Origin: Pseudonocardia sp. HH130629-09
GTDB taxonomy: Bacteria > Actinomycetota > Actinomycetes > Mycobacteriales > Pseudonocardiaceae
Length of the DNA stretch: 64,000 nucleotides
Direction: 5' to 3'
NCBI RefSeq assembly: GCF_001294645.1
Contig: NZ_CP011868.1
Location: forward strand, 3,596,001-3,660,000
Shown one piece after another: positions 50,125 to 58,521 of this stretch. A model generated the notes under the pieces. It was not told where the DNA came from. It did no database searches and saw nothing but the letters and a program-made list of their open reading frames with translations. Positions within the stretch are counted from its first letter, which is position 1. Every line of letters starts with the position of its first letter. The position numbers and the translations under genes are program-made.

Positions 50125-51542
50125 TCACCACGATCCTCGGCATCCTCCTGGGTATCCTGGTCGTCGTCGCGATCACCGCGCTGACCGGCTACTTCGTGGC
50201 CCAGGAGTTCGGCTACATGGCCGTCGACCGGTCCCGCCTCAAGGCCCGCGCGGCCGAGGGCGACACCGGCGCGACCCGCGCCCTCGACATCACCCGACGC
50301 ACCTCGTTCATGCTGTCGGGCGCCCAGCTCGGCATCACCGTCACCGGTCTGCTCGTCGGTTACGTCTCCGAGCCGCTGATCGGCAACGGCATCGCCGAGC
50401 TGCTCGGTCTGGCCGACGTGCCGCAGGGGGTCGGCCTGGCGATCGGCATCACCTTCGCGCTGCTGTTCGCGACCGTCGTCCAGATGGTCTTCGGCGAGCT
50501 GTTCCCGAAGAACCTCGCCATCGCCCGGCCGGAGCCGGTCGCACGCTGGCTGGCGCTGTCCACCAAGACCTACCTCGCCCTGTTCGGCTGGCTCATCCGG
50601 ATCTTCGACGCCGCGTCCAACGCCCTGCTGCGGGCGCTGCGGATCGAACCGGTGCACGACGTCGAGCACTCCGCGACCCCCCGCGACCTCGAGGCGATCA
50701 TCGACGATTCGAAGGACTCGGGTGACCTCAACCCGGAGCTCGCGACCCTGCTGGACCGCGCGGTCGACTTCGGCGACCGCACCGCGCGGGCCGCGATGAT
50801 CCCGCGGCCGCGGGTGTCCTGGGTGCGGTCCGACGCCACCGTCGAGAGCCTGATCGGGCAGATGGCCGCGTCGCACTCCCGCTATCCGGTGCTCGGGCCG
50901 CCCGCCGACGCGACCGACACGGACAACGCGCTGGAGCTGGTCGGCGTGGTCTGCCTGAAGGACGTGCTCGCCCTCGCCGAACGCGACGACCGGCCGTTCG
51001 ACCAGGTTCCGGTGTCGGACCTGATGCGGGCGCCGGTACTCGTGCCGTCGTCGCTGCCGCTGCCCCAGGTGCTGGCCCAGCTGCGGGCCGACGGCGAGGA
51101 GCTGGCCTGCGTACTCGACGAGTACGGCGGCCTCGCCGGTGTCATCACCGTCGAGGACGTCGCCGAGGAGCTCGTCGGTGAGATCACCGACGAACACGAC
51201 CAGGCCGGGACGGACCAGGCACTGCAGTCCGACGACGGCTGGGTCGTGCCGGGCGACCGGCACGTCGACGAGGTCGGCCGGCTCATCGACGCCGAGCTGC
51301 CGGAGGGCGACTACCAGACCGTCGGCGGCCTGGTGATGGCCGAGCTGCAACGGCTCCCGGACGTCGGGGACGCGGTCGTCGTGACCATCCCCGCCGAGGG
51401 CCCCGACGACGAGGACCGCGCCCTGCGCCTGGTCGTGCAGGTGGTCGACCGCCGGGTGCCGGCCTCGGTCCGCCTGGAGTGGACCGAGCCGGTGACCGCC
51501 GGTTCCGGGCAGGACGGCGACGAGCGGGAGGTCCGGGCATGA
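50121..51542 (+). CDS. CNNM/CBS-domain membrane protein (CorC/HlyC-like)
   Basis: The 473-residue protein has an N-terminal CNNM membrane domain (about 1-190) with SFMLSGAQLGITVTGLLVGYVSEPLI and VQMVFGELFPKNLAIARPEPVA. A CBS pair follows (about 215-340; MIPRPRVSWVRSDATVESLI, VLDEYGGLAGVITVEDVAEELVGEI), then the CorC_HlyC domain (about 360-450). Such proteins are linked to magnesium efflux or cation balance. ATGA overlap with the next gene makes a two-gene unit whose products may form a heteromer. Confidence 0.88.
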   Translation: MITTILGILLGILVVVAITALTGYFVAQEFGYMAVDRSRLKARAAEGDTGATRALDITRRTSFMLSGAQLGITVTGLLVGYVSEPLIGNGIAELLGLADVPQGVGLAIGITFALLFATVVQMVFGELFPKNLAIARPEPVARWLALSTKTYLALFGWLIRIFDAASNALLRALRIEPVHDVEHSATPRDLEAIIDDSKDSGDLNPELATLLDRAVDFGDRTARAAMIPRPRVSWVRSDATVESLIGQMAASHSRYPVLGPPADATDTDNALELVGVVCLKDVLALAERDDRPFDQVPVSDLMRAPVLVPSSLPLPQVLAQLRADGEELACVLDEYGGLAGVITVEDVAEELVGEITDEHDQAGTDQALQSDDGWVVPGDRHVDEVGRLIDAELPEGDYQTVGGLVMAELQRLPDVGDAVVVTIPAEGPDDEDRALRLVVQVVDRRVPASVRLEWTEPVTAGSGQDGDEREVRA

Positions 51543-52528
51543 GTGCCTTCGAGATCGTGGCGTCGATCCTGCTCGTCGCGGCGAGCGCGTTCTTCGTGGC
51601 CGTCGAGTTCGCGCTCGTCGCCGCCCGGAACTACCGCCTGGAGGAGGCCGCGCAGACCTCGGCCTCGGCGCGCGCGGCGCTGCGCAGCGCCAAGGACATC
51701 TCACTGCTCCTGGCGGGGTCCCAGCTCGGGATCACGCTGTGCGTACTGGGACTCGGTGCGATCACCAAGCCGGCCGTGGACTACGCGCTGCGCCCGGTCC
51801 TGGAGGGCTGGGGCCTCCCCGGTGGGATCGCGGGGGTGGCCTCGTTCGTCATCTCGCTGACCGTGGTGACGTTCCTGCACCTGGTCGTCGGCGAGATGGC
51901 CCCGAAGTCCTGGGCGATCTCGCACCCGGAGAAGTCGGCGATCATGCTGGCGATCCCGATGCGCGCGTTCATGGTGGTGGCCCGGCCGCTGCTGCTCCTG
52001 CTCAACGGCGTCGCCAACCGCTGCCTGCGGATGTGCGGGGTCGAGCCGGTGGACGAGATGGCCTCCGGCCGCAACGCCGACGACCTGCGTCAGCTGGTCG
52101 ACCACTCGGCGAAGACCGGGACCCTCGACGAGGGGCGTCGCAACCAGCTGGTCACCGCGCTGGAGCTGGAACGCACCCCGCTGGGCGACCTCGCACGCGA
52201 GCCGTCCGGGGTCTCGGCCGACGACGACGTCGCCACTGTGCAGGAGACCTGCCGGCGCACCGGCCACCTGCGCCTCATCGTGCGCGACGGCGACGCCCCG
52301 GTGGGCTACGTGCACGTCCGCGACACGCTGACGCGCGCACCGGGGACCCGGGCCCGCGACCTGATGCGCCCGGTCCTCACCCTGCCGGCGGACACGCAGT
52401 ACCACACCGCGGTGAACACGATGCGCGAGCAGCGTGCGCACCTGGCGCTGGTGGAGTCCGACGGCCGCCCGGTCGGCATCGTCACCCTGTCCGACCTGGT
52501 GGAACGCCTGCTGCCGGAGCCGGTGTAG
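51539..52528 (+). CDS. Second CNNM/CBS-domain membrane protein
   Basis: The 329-residue paralogue has the CNNM domain (LLLAGSQLGITLCVLGLGAITKPAVDYAL, FLHLVVGEMAPKSWAISHPEKSA) and a shorter CBS pair (RLIVRDGDAPVGYVHVRDTL, LVESDGRPVGIVTLSDLVERLL) but no CorC_HlyC domain. Tandem long/short pairs of this kind are common in actinobacteria. The start overlaps the stop of the first gene. Confidence 0.88.
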   Translation: MSAFEIVASILLVAASAFFVAVEFALVAARNYRLEEAAQTSASARAALRSAKDISLLLAGSQLGITLCVLGLGAITKPAVDYALRPVLEGWGLPGGIAGVASFVISLTVVTFLHLVVGEMAPKSWAISHPEKSAIMLAIPMRAFMVVARPLLLLLNGVANRCLRMCGVEPVDEMASGRNADDLRQLVDHSAKTGTLDEGRRNQLVTALELERTPLGDLAREPSGVSADDDVATVQETCRRTGHLRLIVRDGDAPVGYVHVRDTLTRAPGTRARDLMRPVLTLPADTQYHTAVNTMREQRAHLALVESDGRPVGIVTLSDLVERLLPEPV

Positions 52529-52617
52529 GAGCACGTCCCGGACCGGGGTGCCCGAGCTGCGCCCGGTCCGAGACGGCCCTACCCTGGGTCGCCTCCCGAT
52601 CACCCACGGAGGTTGTG

Positions 52618-52818
52618 ATGACCGCTCCGACGCTGCGCCCCGCCGATCTCGACGAGGCGGCACTGGCCAGGCTGAGGCAGCTCGAGGACCGCATCGGCGG
52701 CCCGCTCGTGGCCTACCGACCCGAGTCGCCCTACGCCACGCTGTCCGCCGAGCAGCTGGAGGAGGTGCGCCGCACCGAGGCCGAGCTGGGCGTGCAGCTG
52801 CTGGCCTACCGGCGCTGA
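52618..52818 (+). CDS. Small helical hypothetical protein, 66 aa
   Basis: The protein has two predicted helices, DLDEAALARLRQLEDRIGGP and SAEQLEEVRRTEAELGVQLL, around a short loop. There is no membrane segment or known motif. GGAGGT stands five bases before the ATG. It is followed by a very strong terminator. Confidence 0.75.
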   Translation: MTAPTLRPADLDEAALARLRQLEDRIGGPLVAYRPESPYATLSAEQLEEVRRTEAELGVQLLAYRR

Positions 52819-52829
52819 CGCCTTCGACG

Positions 52830-52868
52830 ACGAACGCCCCCACCCGGGATCCGGGCGGGGGCGTTCGT
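52830..52868. terminator. Bidirectional terminator
   Basis: ACGAACGCCCCC (52830-52841) pairs with GGGGGCGTTCGT (52857-52868). After one mismatch the inner CCCGG/CCGGG continues the stem around GAT. It separates the small gene from the convergent glyS. Confidence 0.9.
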
Positions 52869-52893
52869 GGCGCGGGTTGGTCCCAGCGTCGTC

Positions 52894-54300
52894 TCAGCAG
52901 CCGAGCAGGCGCGTCGCCAGGTAGGTCTCGACCTGGTCGAGGGCGACCCGCTCCTGCGCCATCGAGTCGCGCTCGCGGATCGTCACCGCCTGGTCGGTGA
53001 GGGTGTCGAAGTCGACCGTGATGCAGAACGGGGTGCCGATCTCGTCCTGGCGGCGGTACCGGCGGCCGATGGCGCCGGCGTCGTCGAAGTCGACGTTCCA
53101 GTTCTTCCGCAGCTGCGCGGCCAGGTCCTTCGCCTTCGGCGACAGGTCCGCGTTGCGCGACAGCGGCAGCACCGCGGCCTTGACCGGTGCGAGCCGCCGG
53201 TCGAGCTTCAGCACGACGCGCTTGTCCACACCGCCCTTGGCGTTGGGCGCCTCGTCCTCGGTGTAGGCCTCGATCAGGAACGCCATCATCGACCGGCCGA
53301 CACCGGCGGCGGGCTCGATCACGTACGGCTTGTAGCGGGTGTCGGAGGCCTGGTCGTAGAACGACAGGTCGACGCCCGAGTGGTTCGAGTGCGCCGTCAG
53401 GTCGAAGTCGGTGCGGTTCGCGATGCCCTCGAGCTCGCCCCACTCCTGGCCGGTGAAGTTGAACCGGTACTCGATGTCGACGGTGCGCTTCGAGTAGTGG
53501 GAGAGCTTCTCCTTGGCGTGCTCGTAGTGCCGCAGGTTCTCCGAGGAGATGCCCAGGTCGGTGTACCAGCGGGTGCGCTCGTCGATCCAGTACTGGTGGA
53601 TCTCCTCGTCGCTGCCGGGCTCGACGAAGTACTCCATCTCCATCTGCTCGAACTCGCGCGTGCGGAAGATGAAGTTGCCCGGGGTGATCTCGTTGCGGAA
53701 GCTCTTGCCGATCTGGCCGATGCCGAACGGCGGCTTCTTGCGCGAGGTCGTCTGCACGTTCAGGAAGTTCACGAAGATGCCCTGCGCGGTCTCCGGGCGC
53801 AGGTAGTGCAGCCCCTCCTCGGACTCCACCGGGCCGAGGAAGGTCTTGAGCATCATGTTGAACTCGCGGGGCGCGGTGAACCGGCCGCGGGTGCCGCAGT
53901 TCGGGCAGGGGACCTCGGAGAGGTCGTTCTGGTCGGCCTGCTCCGGGTCGCGGCCCTTGCGCTCGGCGAACTCCTCGGCGAGCTGATCGGCGCGGTAGCG
54001 CTTGTGGCAGGACTCGCACTCGACCAGCGGGTCGGAGAAGGTGCCGACGTGGCCCGAGGCGACCCAGGTCTGGCGCGGGAGGATGACCGAGGAGTCCAGG
54101 CCGACGACGTCGTCGCGGCCGGTCACCATGCTCTTCCACCACTGGCGCTTGATGTTGTCCTTCAGCTCGACGCCGAGGGGTCCGTAGTCCCACGCCGACC
54201 GGGTACCGCCGTAGATCTCACCGGAGGCGAAGACGAATCCGCGCCGCTTGGTCAGCGCGACGATGGTCTCGATCTTGGCTGAGGTGGGCTTGCTGGCCAC
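52894..54300 (-). CDS. glyS: Glycyl-tRNA synthetase (alpha2 type)
   Basis: The 468-residue class II synthetase charges tRNA-Gly. It shows [24 protein letters not shown] at the N-terminus, the motif 2 region [26 protein letters not shown] and motif 3 [14 protein letters not shown], with the C-terminal anticodon domain. The insert CHKRYRADQ...CPNCGTRG suggests a zinc site. GTG at 54298-54300 gives [18 protein letters not shown] box at 54353-54358 (reverse) is a likely -10, giving a leader of about 45 bases, too short for a T-box. Confidence 0.96.
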   Translation of the reverse strand: MASKPTSAKIETIVALTKRRGFVFASGEIYGGTRSAWDYGPLGVELKDNIKRQWWKSMVTGRDDVVGLDSSVILPRQTWVASGHVGTFSDPLVECESCHKRYRADQLAEEFAERKGRDPEQADQNDLSEVPCPNCGTRGRFTAPREFNMMLKTFLGPVESEEGLHYLRPETAQGIFVNFLNVQTTSRKKPPFGIGQIGKSFRNEITPGNFIFRTREFEQMEMEYFVEPGSDEEIHQYWIDERTRWYTDLGISSENLRHYEHAKEKLSHYSKRTVDIEYRFNFTGQEWGELEGIANRTDFDLTAHSNHSGVDLSFYDQASDTRYKPYVIEPAAGVGRSMMAFLIEAYTEDEAPNAKGGVDKRVVLKLDRRLAPVKAAVLPLSRNADLSPKAKDLAAQLRKNWNVDFDDAGAIGRRYRRQDEIGTPFCITVDFDTLTDQAVTIRERDSMAQERVALDQVETYLATRLLGC

Positions 54301-54425
54301 TGGCGGCGCTCCAGAGAAGGTGGTTCGGAGGTCCCCGGATACGGGGCATCCCAGATTACCGACCCGCCATGTATCCCCACTCCCTGCCCCTGTCCGCGAC
54401 CCCGCCGCGGTGGCTCCGCCCGACC

Positions 54426-54497
54426 GACCTCGCACAGGTTCCTGCGACCGCGCAGACCCTGCAGGGGCTGCGAGGTCGCGGAACGGTCTGCGAGGTC
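54426..54497. repeat. Palindromic repeat, left copy, beside the AbiEi-like gene
   Basis: A 72-base imperfect palindrome has arms at 54426-54455 and 54468-54497 that match at 23 of 30 positions; both open GACCTCGCA. It ends seven bases from the stop codon of the AbiEi-like gene. A second copy in the same orientation lies at 55585-55654. Confidence 0.8.
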
Positions 54498-54503
54498 GGG
54501 CGC

Positions 54504-55468
54504 TCACCCGGCACGGTCGAGGGCGCGGTGCAGGCGGGCGACGGTCGGGGCGAACGACGCCGCGCTGCGCAGGTCGGCCCACACCCAGCGCACCACCGCG
54601 ACGCCCTCTGCCCGGCTCGCGTCCTCCCGCAGCTTCTCCCGCCACAGGACCTCCTCGACGTCGCCGCCGGGGGCGAGCCGCCGACCGTACTTGTGATGCG
54701 CCCGTCGAACTCCCCCGCCACCCGGGCCTGCTCCCACCAGAAGTCGACCCGACCGAGGAACCCTCCCGCCGGATCCCGCAGCTCCTGCTGGATAGCCGGT
54801 GCGGGCAGGCCGCAGGAGTGGAGGAGGAGCCTGCTGCGAGTCTCCCCCGGGCCGTCCGCGCCGCCGTCGGCCCGCAGGCAGCACTGTCGTGCCGCGGCGA
54901 GCACCCGGCGGGCGGCCGGGGTGCCGGGACGCCGCGCGGACCGGGCCACGGCGACGGCGAGCTCGTCGGCGGTGACGGCTCCGGCGTGGAGCGCGGCGTC
55001 GGTGACCGCGACCGCCACGACGAAGGGCAGGGAGCGGGCCAGGTCGACGACCGTACGCGCGACCGTCGTCACCGGGACGCCGTCGACGACGGTGATCTCG
55101 TCCGCGGCGAGCGTCGCCGCGTGGAATCGCGCCGACGGCGCCGTCCGCGCACCGCTGCGCCGGTTCCTGGTCACCTCCACCCGGTCGAGCGGGACCCGCC
55201 ACAGCCCGATCCCGTGCATCGCGGCCGTCGAGACGTGGCTGAACACCGCGTCCGGGGACAGGGTGCGGACCGCCGCACGCACCGTATGCCGGTGTCGTTC
55301 CACCGGTCCGAGGTCCCCGGCTCCGACGTAGGCGCCCCGGCGCAGCCGGACGAGCCGGCCCGAGACCCTGAGCCTGCGGAGCTCGTCGTCGCCCACTCCC
55401 GCCGCGACCAGGTCCCGGCGCAGCACCGGGGCGGGCGTTCCGGGCGCCGGTCGCGGGTCGCGGTCCAT
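54504..55468 (-). pseudogene. AbiEi / DUF559-like protein, frameshifted
   Basis: The N-terminal half resembles AbiEi-type antitoxin or transcription-regulator-like proteins: LRRDLVAAGVGDDELRRLRV, GRLVRLRRGAYVGAGDL, SAAMHGIGLWRVP-like [30 protein letters not shown]. The C-terminal half has a VSR/DUF559 nuclease-like core, [21 protein letters not shown], then in another frame [19 protein letters not shown] and VVRWVWADL. Two extra bases near 54691-54694 (ATCACAAG for ATCAAG) separate the frames. No toxin gene is adjacent. The gene is bracketed by two copies of the same palindrome, as if the unit moved together. Confidence 0.75.
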
Positions 55469-55584
55469 GTCCCCACCGTCGCCGTGCACCGGGAGCGGAG
55501 GAAGCCCGTCACCCGGCCGGCTGTGGACGGTCCCGGCTCACGGCGGGCGTCGAGCGCGCGCTGTGGACAACGCGGCCCCGCTGC

Positions 55585-55654
55585 ACCTCGCACAGGTTCC
55601 TGCGACCTCGCACCGTGTGCAACGGCTGCGAGGTCGCAGGACGGTGTGCGAGGT
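55585..55654. repeat. Palindromic repeat, right copy, beside the AbiEi-like gene
   Basis: A 70-base palindrome has arms at 55585-55612 and 55627-55654 matching at 25 of 28 positions. It begins ACCTCGCACAGGTTCCTGCG, the same as the left copy, and lies 117 bases upstream of the AbiEi-like start and seven bases beyond the stop of the monooxygenase gene. Confidence 0.8.
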
Positions 55655-55661
55655 CCGAGGG

Positions 55662-55991
55662 TCAGCTCAACAGGCTGGGGTGGTGGACGGGCGCGGCGCC
55701 GGGGGTCACCGTCACCAGGGACTCGTAGGTCGCCTCGGTGGTCGTGTCGGCCTCGGCCAGCAGCGGGTGCACGTGCTCGCGGACCTCGAACGGCCCCAGG
55801 GCACGCCGGTAGGCGTCGACGGAGTCGAAGCGGACGGTCAGGACCCACTGCCCGGCGTCCTCGATCGCTCGGCCCGCCTCACCCCCGCGGCAGCCCGGCC
55901 GGGCGGCGAGGAGTTCCAGGGCGCGGGCCACACGCGCGGTGAACGCGGCCTCCTCGGAGGGAGACACGCGGAAGCGGCAGACCAGCAGCAC
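55662..55991 (-). CDS. Antibiotic biosynthesis monooxygenase (ABM) domain protein
   Basis: The 109-residue ferredoxin-like protein begins VLLVCRFRVSPSEEAAFTAR and contains ELLAARPGCRGGEAGRAIED and WVLTVRFDSVDAYRRALGPFEVREHVHPLL, the ABM pattern. Such small proteins oxidise or bind quinones and heme; the substrate here is unknown. GTG at 55989-55991. It diverges from the ArsR gene. Confidence 0.8.
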   Translation of the reverse strand: MLLVCRFRVSPSEEAAFTARVARALELLAARPGCRGGEAGRAIEDAGQWVLTVRFDSVDAYRRALGPFEVREHVHPLLAEADTTTEATYESLVTVTPGAAPVHHPSLLS

Positions 55992-56096
55992 GACGCGACG
56001 ATAACGAACACGCCTACCATGTCGGTGCGGCCTGTACGGCACAGCAGCGCCGGAGGGTGTGGCCGCCGCCTCCGGGGGAACGGACGGGTCCACCAC

Positions 56097-56474
56097 ATGT
56101 CTGCCGCAGCCCAGACCACGCACGCACCGGGAGCCGGCCCGGGCGCGGACGACGACCACCACCCCGCGCCCGAGCCGGGCCCGACCCGCGACCCGCGCAC
56201 GCTGGCCGCCGCGGGCGACCTGCTGCGGGCACTCGCCGCACCGGTCCGGATCGCCATCGTCCTGCAGCTGCTGGAACACTCGCGGTGCGTCCACGACCTG
56301 GTGGACGCGCTCGGGGTCACCCAGCCTCTGATCAGCCAGCACCTGCGGGTCCTCAAGGCCGCCGGGGTGGTCGAGAGCGAGCGGAAGGGCCGCGAGGTGC
56401 TGTATTCGCTGGTGGACGACCACCTGGCGCACATCGTGGTGGACGCCGTCGCCCACGTCGAGGAGGACACGTGA
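56097..56474 (+). CDS. ArsR/SmtB-family metal sensor upstream of zur
   Basis: The 125-residue repressor has a winged helix (about 38-105; LAAPVRIAIVLQLLEHSRCVHDL, VTQPLISQHLRVLKAAGVVE). The C-terminal helix DDHLAHIVVDAVAHVEED supplies Asp and His in the alpha-5 metal-site pattern of zinc sensors such as SmtB. The pair SmtB-Zur beside glyS matches the mycobacterial Rv2358-furB arrangement, where SmtB controls the operon in response to zinc (established knowledge). A His-rich stretch, DDDHHPAPEPG, lies near the N-terminus. Its TGA overlaps the GTG of zur. Confidence 0.9.
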   Translation: MSAAAQTTHAPGAGPGADDDHHPAPEPGPTRDPRTLAAAGDLLRALAAPVRIAIVLQLLEHSRCVHDLVDALGVTQPLISQHLRVLKAAGVVESERKGREVLYSLVDDHLAHIVVDAVAHVEEDT

Positions 56475-56923
56475 CGGAGACGACCGGCCGGACGACCGCG
56501 GCGGCGGTCACGGAGCGGTCCACCGCCGGGCCGCGCGGCATCCGCGCCACCCGGCAGCGGGCCGCCGTCACCGCGCTGCTGGACCGGCTGGACGACTTCC
56601 GGTCCGCCCAGGAGATCCACGAGGAGCTGCGGCGCGCCGGCGAGGGCATCGGCCTGACCACGGTCTACCGGACCCTGCAGACCCTTGCCGACGGCGGCGA
56701 GGTCGACGTGCTGCGGGTCGCGTCCGGCGAGGCCGTCTACCGGCGCTGCGAGACCGAGCACCACCACCATCACCTCGTGTGCCGCCGGTGCGGCGCCGCC
56801 GTCGAGATCGAGGGTCCGGCGGTGGAGTCCTGGACCGAGTCGGTCGCCCAGAAGCACGGCTTCACCGAGGTGTCGCACACCCTCGAGGTCTTCGGCCTCT
56901 GCGGCCGCTGCTCAGCGGGCTGA
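56471..56923 (+). CDS. zur: Zinc uptake regulator Zur (FurB)
   Basis: The 150-residue Fur-family repressor shuts off zinc import when zinc is plentiful. It has the DNA-binding part RATRQRAAVTALLDRLDDFRSAQEIH and GIGLTTVYRTLQTLADGGEVDVL, the metal site in EAVYRRCETEHHHHHLVCRRCG, and the second Cys pair in FGLCGRCSAG, giving the structural CxxC/CxxC zinc site. It is co-translated with the SmtB-like sensor through a GTGA overlap. Confidence 0.93.
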   Translation: MTETTGRTTAAAVTERSTAGPRGIRATRQRAAVTALLDRLDDFRSAQEIHEELRRAGEGIGLTTVYRTLQTLADGGEVDVLRVASGEAVYRRCETEHHHHHLVCRRCGAAVEIEGPAVESWTESVAQKHGFTEVSHTLEVFGLCGRCSAG

Positions 56924-56931
56924 GACCGGGC

Positions 56932-58290
56932 TCAGTCCCCGCAGCCGGGGACGGCGGGCCGCTCCCGGTCGCGGGTGAACGGGTCCGCCGGGCGCGGGTC
57001 CGGGGTCGGCGCCCACCGGCCGTCGACGAGCGCGTAGGTCCAGGCCGGGCCGCGCCGTGCCAGATCGGTCAGCGCGTCGACCAGCCGGTCGACGTCGGAG
57101 GAGCCGGTGCGCAGGCCCAGCGACGCGCGCACGGCGTCGCGGCCGCCGGTGAGCCGCGCCAGCAGCGGGTGGGCGCAGAACCGGCCGTCGCGGACCCCGA
57201 TGCCGTACTCGGCCGACAGCGCCGCCGCGACCAGCCCGGCGGGCAGCTCGCGCAGGGTGAACGAGACGGTCGCGGTGCGGTCGCCCGCGTCGTCGAAGCA
57301 GGACAGGGTCCGCAGGCCGGGGACCGTCGCCAGGCCGGCGTGCAGGCGGTCGGCCAGCTCGCGCTCGTGAGCGGGCACGATGACGTCGATCAGCGGGTCC
57401 AGGCTCCGGCAGGCCGCTCCGAGCGCGGCGGCACCGAGCACGTTCGGGGTGCCGCCCTCGTGCCGCTGCGGCGACGGCAGCCACTCCGTGACCGTGCCGC
57501 CGCCCGGGCCGTCGGCGACGGACACGGAGCGGACCGCTCCCCCGCCCGCGACGTGCGGTTCGGCGGCGTCGAGCCAGTCCCGGCGGCCGACGAGGACCCC
57601 GGCGCCGTAGGGCGCGTAGAGCTTGTGCCCGGACAGCGCGACGTAGTCCGCGTCCCACCCGGCCAGGTCGACGCGCCGGTGCGGTGCGAGCTGGGCGGCG
57701 TCGACGCACAGCCGGGCACCCGCGGCGTGCGCGATCCGCGCGATCTCGGCGACCGGGAGGAGCTCGCCGGTCACGTTGGACGCCCCGGTGACCGCGACCA
57801 GCGCGGCGTCGGGACGGGCGGCGAGCTCGGCCCGCAACGCATCGAGCGTCGCGGCCAGGGTGGCGGCGGCGGGCACGACGCGGTGCTCGCGGTCACGCCA
57901 GGCCAGCAGCGTCGCGTGGTGCTCCAGGTCCAGGGTCACCACCGGGCCGGGGACGGCGCGGGCGAGCAGGCTGAGCGCGTCGGTGGTGTTGCGGGTGAAC
58001 ACCACGACGTCGTCGGCGCGGGCCCGGACGAACCGGGCGACGTCGGCGCGGGCGTTCTCCACGAGCGCGGTGCAGACCTTCGAGGTCCAGCCGGCGCCGC
58101 GGTGCACGCTGCCGTGGTACGGCAGCACCTCGGCGACGTGCGCGGCGACCGGCTCCAGCGCAGGCGCCGACGCGGCGCAGTCGAGGTCGCTGTAGCGGGC
58201 CCACCGGCCGTCGACGAGCGGGACCGTGAGGTCCGAACCGACGACGCGGGGCAGGGCGTCCTGGACGGGACGTGGCAGGGCGAGGGTCAT
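56932..58290 (-). CDS. Class V aminotransferase / cysteine desulfurase-like PLP enzyme
   Basis: The 452-residue PLP enzyme has LDCAASAPALEPV at the N-terminus, DDVVVFTRNTTDALSLLARA, the cofactor Lys in YVALSGHKLYAPYGAG, and DGRFCAHPLLARL, whose Cys occupies the position of the SufS-type catalytic Cys. A cysteine desulfurase or cysteine/selenocysteine lyase role is therefore possible. Control by the SAM-IV riboswitch just upstream ties it to sulfur/methionine status. The start ATG 58288-58290 follows GGAGG in a region able to pair with the leader. It converges on zur with only eight bases between the stops. Confidence 0.85.
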   Translation of the reverse strand: MTLALPRPVQDALPRVVGSDLTVPLVDGRWARYSDLDCAASAPALEPVAAHVAEVLPYHGSVHRGAGWTSKVCTALVENARADVARFVRARADDVVVFTRNTTDALSLLARAVPGPVVTLDLEHHATLLAWRDREHRVVPAAATLAATLDALRAELAARPDAALVAVTGASNVTGELLPVAEIARIAHAAGARLCVDAAQLAPHRRVDLAGWDADYVALSGHKLYAPYGAGVLVGRRDWLDAAEPHVAGGGAVRSVSVADGPGGGTVTEWLPSPQRHEGGTPNVLGAAALGAACRSLDPLIDVIVPAHERELADRLHAGLATVPGLRTLSCFDDAGDRTATVSFTLRELPAGLVAAALSAEYGIGVRDGRFCAHPLLARLTGGRDAVRASLGLRTGSSDVDRLVDALTDLARRGPAWTYALVDGRWAPTPDPRPADPFTRDRERPAVPGCGD

Positions 58291-58324
58291 GACCGGGCCT
58301 CCGGCCGATCTCGGGGACCCGGCG

Positions 58325-58450
58325 TGGCGCACGGATCCGCGCTTGCCGACTGCGGGTGTCGCGGCGGCCCGGTCATCACCCGGGGCACCCCGCCGCGGAG
58401 GAGGGTTGCCGTCCAGCGAGCCGGGGCTTCGCGCTGGCACTCGTGACCTT
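58325..58450 (-). promoter_or_regulatory. SAM-IV riboswitch
   Basis: On the reverse strand from 58450 the leader reads AAGGTCACGAGTGCCAGCG..., then GAAGCCCCGGCTCGCTGG, ACGGCAACCCTCC, GGGGTGCCCCGGGTGATGACC, and later GGCAAGCGCGG. These are the conserved blocks of the SAM-IV class known from actinobacteria, including the P1 closing pair GGTCA/TGACC and the 3' pseudoknot strand. The downstream CCGGG...CCCGG pairing overlaps the GGAGG site, so translational control of the class V aminotransferase is likely. S-adenosylmethionine should switch it off. Confidence 0.88.
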
Positions 58451-58508
58451 CGACGACGAAGCTAGCAGACCGTCTCAGATGGAGACACGTGAGCATCGCC
58501 ACCCCGGA

Positions 58509-58514
58509 TAGCGT
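58509..58514 (+). promoter_or_regulatory. Candidate leaderless -10 box
   Basis: TAGCGT lies exactly seven bases before the ATG at 58522, with no Shine-Dalgarno sequence. Confidence 0.45.
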
Positions 58515-58521
58515 CTGACCG

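Noticed and set aside
54301..54425. Possible T-box riboswitch before glyS
   Set aside because: The likely leader is only about 45 bases and lacks the T-box sequence and a specifier stem.
55522..55570. TGTGGACGG and TGTGGACAA, resembling high-GC DnaA boxes
   Set aside because: Two sites alone, with no origin genes nearby, do not make a replication origin; short matches are expected by chance.
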